Assembly: GCA_944387755.1 (NCBI GenBank)
Contig: CALXGC010000016.1
Location: forward strand, 1 to 8,139
Origin: an uncultured Oscillospiraceae bacterium
GTDB taxonomy: Bacteria; Bacillota_A; Clostridia; Oscillospirales; Oscillospiraceae
Reading direction: 5' to 3'
Length of the DNA: 8,139 bases
A program made the position numbers and the translations under genes. This document shows, piece after piece, positions 5,441-8,139 of this stretch. Every line of letters begins with the position of its first letter. Position 1 is the first letter of the stretch. A model generated the notes under the pieces. The model made no database searches and was not told the DNA's origin. It worked only from the letters and a program-made list of their open reading frames with translations.

Positions 5441-6433
5441 ATGGCGATTCTGGTATTGGGCGGAGCCGGGTATATCGGCTCCCACACGGTATATGAGCTC
5501 ATCGACGCGGGGCGCGAGGTGGTGGTGGCCGACAATTTGCAGACCGGCTTTCGCTCCGCCGTCCACCCCAAGGCGAGATTTTACAAGCTGGACATCCGGG
5601 ACAAGGGGGCCCTGGACACCCTGTTCCAGGCCGAGCGCATCGACGGGGTGATCCACTTCGCCGCCTCCTCCCAGGTGGGGGAGTCCATGGCGGACCCGCT
5701 GAAGTACTATGACAACAACCTGTACGGCACCATGGTGCTTCTGAAATCCATGGTGGAGAACGGGGTCGATAAGATTGTCTTCTCCTCCACCGCCGCCACC
5801 TATGGCGAGCCGGAGCGCGTCCCCATTCTGGAGACCGACAAGACCGTCCCCACCAACTGCTACGGCAACACCAAGCTGTCCATGGAGCAGATGATGGGCT
5901 GGGTGTCCCAGGCCCACGGCCTTAAGTATGTGGCCCTGCGGTACTTCAACGCCTGCGGCGCCCACCCCTCCGGCAAAATCGGCGAGGCCCACGACCCGGA
6001 GACCCACCTCATCCCCATCATCCTCCAGGTGCCCAACGGCCAGCGGGAGGCGGTGTCCATCTTCGGGGACGACTATCCCACCAAGGACGGCACCTGCATT
6101 CGGGACTATATCCACGTGACGGATCTGGCCCAGGCCCATATCCTGGCCCTGGACTACCTGCTGAACGGCGGGGAGAACAACGTGTTCAACCTGGGCAACG
6201 GCGTGGGCTTCACGGTGAAAGAGGTGGTGGACGTGGCCAGAGAAGTCACCGGCCACCCTATCCCGGCGAAAATCGCCCCCCGGCGGGCGGGGGACCCGGC
6301 CCAGCTCATCGCCTCCTCCCAGAAGGCCATCGACGTGTTGGGCTGGCAGCCCCGGTACGCCGACCTGCACACCATCGTGGCCTCCGCCTGGGCCTGGCAC
6401 AAGAGCCACCCCCACGGGTTTGAGGAGGGCTGA
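5441..6433 (+). CDS. galE: UDP-glucose 4-epimerase GalE
   Basis: Interconverts UDP-galactose and UDP-glucose with tightly bound NAD, recycling the UDP-glucose used by GalT. It has 330 residues, close to the usual length of about 330-340. It is a short-chain dehydrogenase-type protein: NAD-binding GGAGYIGS at 7-14 immediately after the start, Asp31 ending the second strand, FAASSQVGES near 73-82, and the catalytic YxxxK as Tyr141/Lys145 (YGNTK). The E. coli catalytic Ser124 is matched by Thr117 in FSSTAATYG, a variant common in Gram-positive GalE. RYFNACGAHPSG, ETHLIPIIL and FGDDYPTKDGT further identify GalE. The residue corresponding to E. coli Tyr299, which limits N-acetyl sugars, appears to be Leu289, so UDP-GlcNAc may also be accepted; that is inference. 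It follows galK by 38 bases and its 3' end carries the galT ribosome binding site. Confidence 0.96.
   Translation: MAILVLGGAGYIGSHTVYELIDAGREVVVADNLQTGFRSAVHPKARFYKLDIRDKGALDTLFQAERIDGVIHFAASSQVGESMADPLKYYDNNLYGTMVLLKSMVENGVDKIVFSSTAATYGEPERVPILETDKTVPTNCYGNTKLSMEQMMGWVSQAHGLKYVALRYFNACGAHPSGKIGEAHDPETHLIPIILQVPNGQREAVSIFGDDYPTKDGTCIRDYIHVTDLAQAHILALDYLLNGGENNVFNLGNGVGFTVKEVVDVAREVTGHPIPAKIAPRRAGDPAQLIASSQKAIDVLGWQPRYADLHTIVASAWAWHKSHPHGFEEG
6422..6429 (+). promoter_or_regulatory. galT ribosome binding site inside the galE end
   Basis: GAGGAGGG within the last codons of galE ends 6 bases before ATG 6436. With only two bases between the galE stop and galT start, translation of the two genes is probably coupled. 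Confidence 0.65.
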
Positions 6434-6435
6434 GC

Positions 6436-7929
6436 ATGGAGCGGGACGAAGCCATTTCCAAACTGATCTCCTACGCCCTGCACACCGGGCTGATTGAACC
6501 CTGCGAGACCACCTGGGCGGTCAACGCCGTCCTGGACGTCCTGAAGCTGGACGGCTTCGCCGGTCCGGAGCCCCGGGACGAGGAGGTGGAGCTGGCCCCG
6601 GTGCTGGAGGCCCTTCTGGACGACGCCCACCGGCGGGGGGTGCTGGAGGAGGACTCCGTGGTCTACCGGGACCTGTTCGACACCGAGCTCATGGGCCGTC
6701 TCACCCCCCGGCCCGCCCAGGTCATTGAGACGTTCCGGGCCCTCTGCCGGGAGGACCCCAGAAAGGCCACCGACTGGTACTACAAGTTCAGCCAGGACAC
6801 CAACTATATCCGCCGGGACCGGATTGCCAGGGACATGCAGTGGAAGGCCCCCACGCAGTACGGGGAGCTGGACATCACCATCAACCTGTCCAAGCCGGAG
6901 AAGGACCCCAAGGCCATCGCCGCCGCCCGGAACCTGCCCGCCTCCGCCTACCCCCGGTGCCAGCTGTGCGCCGAGAACGAGGGCTATGCCGGCCGGGTAA
7001 ACCACCCCGCCCGGCAGAACCACCGGATCGTGCCCATCACCATCAATGGCGCGGAGTGGTTTTTGCAGTACTCCCCCTATGTGTACTACAACGAGCACTG
7101 CATCTGCCTGAACAAGGTCCACACCCCCATGAAGATCGACCGGGCCTGCTTCGGCAAGCTACTGGACTTCGTAGGCCAGTTCCCCCACTACTTCGTGGGC
7201 TCCAACGCCGACCTGCCCATCGTGGGCGGCTCCATCCTGGCCCACGACCACTTCCAGGGGGGGCGGTACACCTTTGCCATGGAGAAGGCCCCGGCGGAGA
7301 CCCCCTTCGCCTTCCCCGGCTTCGAGGACGTGCGGGCGGGCATCGTCAAGTGGCCCATGTCGGTGGTGCGGCTCACCGCCGCCGACCCGGCCCGGCTCAT
7401 CGAGCTGGCCGACCGGATCCTCACCTCCTGGCGGGGCTACACCGACGAGCGCGCGGTCGTCTACGCCGAGACCGGCGGCGAGCCCCACAACACCATCACC
7501 CCCATCGCCCGGCGGCGGGGGAGCGATTATGAGCTGGACCTGGTGTTGCACAACAACCTGACCACGGAGGAGTTCCCCCTGGGTCTGTACCACCCCCACC
7601 CGGCGCTCCACCACATCAAGAAGGAGAACATCGGCCTCATCGAGGTGATGGGTCTGGCCGTCCTCCCCGCCCGCCTCAAGACGGAGCTGGCGGCGGTGGC
7701 GGACAAGCTGGTGAAGGGGGAGGATCTCCGGGCCGACCCCCTGACCGAGGCCCACGCCGACTGGGCGGAGGGGTTTGCCCCCAGCTATACCATCACGGCG
7801 GACAACGCCCTGGATATCGTGTACAAGGAGACCGGCCTGGTGTTCGCCAAAGTGCTGGAGCATGCCGGCGTGTACGCCCGCACGCCCGAGGGGCAGGACG
7901 CCTTCCTCCGCTTCTTAAGGCAGGTGTAG
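6436..7929 (+). CDS. galT: Galactose-1-phosphate uridylyltransferase, class 2 (Firmicutes type)
   Basis: Transfers UMP from UDP-glucose to galactose-1-phosphate, giving UDP-galactose and glucose-1-phosphate. It has 497 residues, the length of the class 2 enzymes of Bacillus and lactic acid bacteria and much longer than the about 348-residue E. coli class 1 enzyme. The active-site segment is GGSILAHDHFQGG (264-276): His270-Asp-His272-Phe-Gln274 replaces the class 1 HPHGQ, with the second His expected to carry the uridylyl group. CQLC at 175-178 provides a Cys pair that may bind a metal. HPHPALHHIKKENIGLIEVM, near 386-405, and LPARL are the conserved class 2 C-terminal block. The N-terminal about 110 residues are helical and typical of the class. 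It starts two bases after galE and precedes galM by three, so it belongs to one message. Nothing indicates damage to the gene. Confidence 0.96.
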   Translation: MERDEAISKLISYALHTGLIEPCETTWAVNAVLDVLKLDGFAGPEPRDEEVELAPVLEALLDDAHRRGVLEEDSVVYRDLFDTELMGRLTPRPAQVIETFRALCREDPRKATDWYYKFSQDTNYIRRDRIARDMQWKAPTQYGELDITINLSKPEKDPKAIAAARNLPASAYPRCQLCAENEGYAGRVNHPARQNHRIVPITINGAEWFLQYSPYVYYNEHCICLNKVHTPMKIDRACFGKLLDFVGQFPHYFVGSNADLPIVGGSILAHDHFQGGRYTFAMEKAPAETPFAFPGFEDVRAGIVKWPMSVVRLTAADPARLIELADRILTSWRGYTDERAVVYAETGGEPHNTITPIARRRGSDYELDLVLHNNLTTEEFPLGLYHPHPALHHIKKENIGLIEVMGLAVLPARLKTELAAVADKLVKGEDLRADPLTEAHADWAEGFAPSYTITADNALDIVYKETGLVFAKVLEHAGVYARTPEGQDAFLRFLRQV

Positions 7930-7932
7930 GCC

Positions 7933-8139
7933 ATGACGGAAGTGACGAAAGCCTCCTTCGGGGCCACACCGGACGGGTGCCTGGTGGACGTCTGGACGCT
8001 CCGGGCGGGGGGCTATGCCGCCCAGGTGCTCACCTACGGCGGCATCCTCCGGTCCCTCACCGTCCCCGCCCCCGGCGGCAGCCGGGATATCGTCCTGGGC
8101 TGTGAGACCCTGGAGGACTATGAGAAGCAGGACAAGTAC
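7933..8139 (+). CDS. galM: Aldose 1-epimerase (galactose mutarotase), 5' part
   Basis: Partial: ATG 7933 opens a frame of 69 codons that runs off the window edge without a stop. The visible protein begins MTEVTKASFGATPDG and contains VLTYGGILRSLTVP (about residues 33-46) and DIVLGCETLEDYEK (about 53-66), matching the N-terminal strands of GalM, where the usual forms are NYGA-I and D-VLGFD-LE-Y. Mutarotase turns beta-D-galactose into the alpha anomer that galactokinase uses. The catalytic His and Glu lie beyond the edge and cannot be checked. It begins three bases after the galT stop with only a weak AAGG (7917-7920) upstream, so translational coupling to galT is likely. The gal context strengthens the assignment. 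Confidence 0.88.
   Translation, partial: MTEVTKASFGATPDGCLVDVWTLRAGGYAAQVLTYGGILRSLTVPAPGGSRDIVLGCETLEDYEKQDKY

Noticed and set aside
5783..5809. GalE Ser to Thr at the catalytic serine
   Set aside because: Thr in FSSTAATYG is common in Gram-positive GalE proteins and should still support catalysis.
7231..7263. GalT without the classical HPHGQ motif
   Set aside because: HDHFQ is the normal active site of class 2 GalT, so the enzyme is not inactivated.

Overview
The window carries one galactose-uptake and catabolism locus, all on the + strand: the 3' end of a sugar-binding protein gene (mglB-like), mglA, mglC, then the Leloir genes galK, galE and galT, and the 5' end of galM. The DNA is GC-rich, yet the genes look Firmicute: purine-rich AGGAAGGAG-type ribosome binding sites, a class 2 galT (HDHFQ active site rather than HPHGQ), and galE and galK variants typical of Clostridia and lactic acid bacteria. 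A GC-rich gut Clostridium relative of the Oscillospiraceae (Flavonifractor/Oscillibacter kind) is the best guess; this is inference, as no rRNA or other marker is present.

Layout. Bases 1-605 hold the C-terminal part of an MglB-like binding protein. It is odd: after the normal end of the fold it continues into about 78 residues that look like the beginning of a second binding-protein domain and then stops. A 179-base spacer (606-784) without a gene holds a 14-bp inverted repeat (638-711) with an internal direct repeat that allows competing folds, and a 9-bp GC hairpin (731-758). mglA (785-2293) encodes the double ATPase. mglC (2321-3985) encodes the permease, preceded in the same reading frame by about 215 residues of charged, mostly helical, coiled-coil-like sequence absent from the about 336-residue E. 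coli MglC. Bases 3986-4121 hold a strong terminator-like hairpin with a T-rich tail, a second inverted repeat and the galK ribosome binding site. galK (4122-5402), galE (5441-6433), galT (6436-7929) and galM (7933 to the edge) follow tightly; galE/galT and galT/galM are separated by 2 and 3 bases.

How it works together. The binding protein, MglA and MglC would import galactose or a methyl-galactoside. GalM converts beta- to alpha-galactose, GalK phosphorylates it, GalT exchanges it with UDP-glucose, and GalE regenerates UDP-glucose. Structures between mglB and mglA and between mglC and galK probably set relative expression, with the binding protein highest. No regulator gene or main operon promoter is in view; these would lie upstream.

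The pathway itself is ordinary. What deserves a second look is the transporter: both its binding protein (partial second domain at the C-terminus) and its permease (long N-terminal extension) depart from the standard design.
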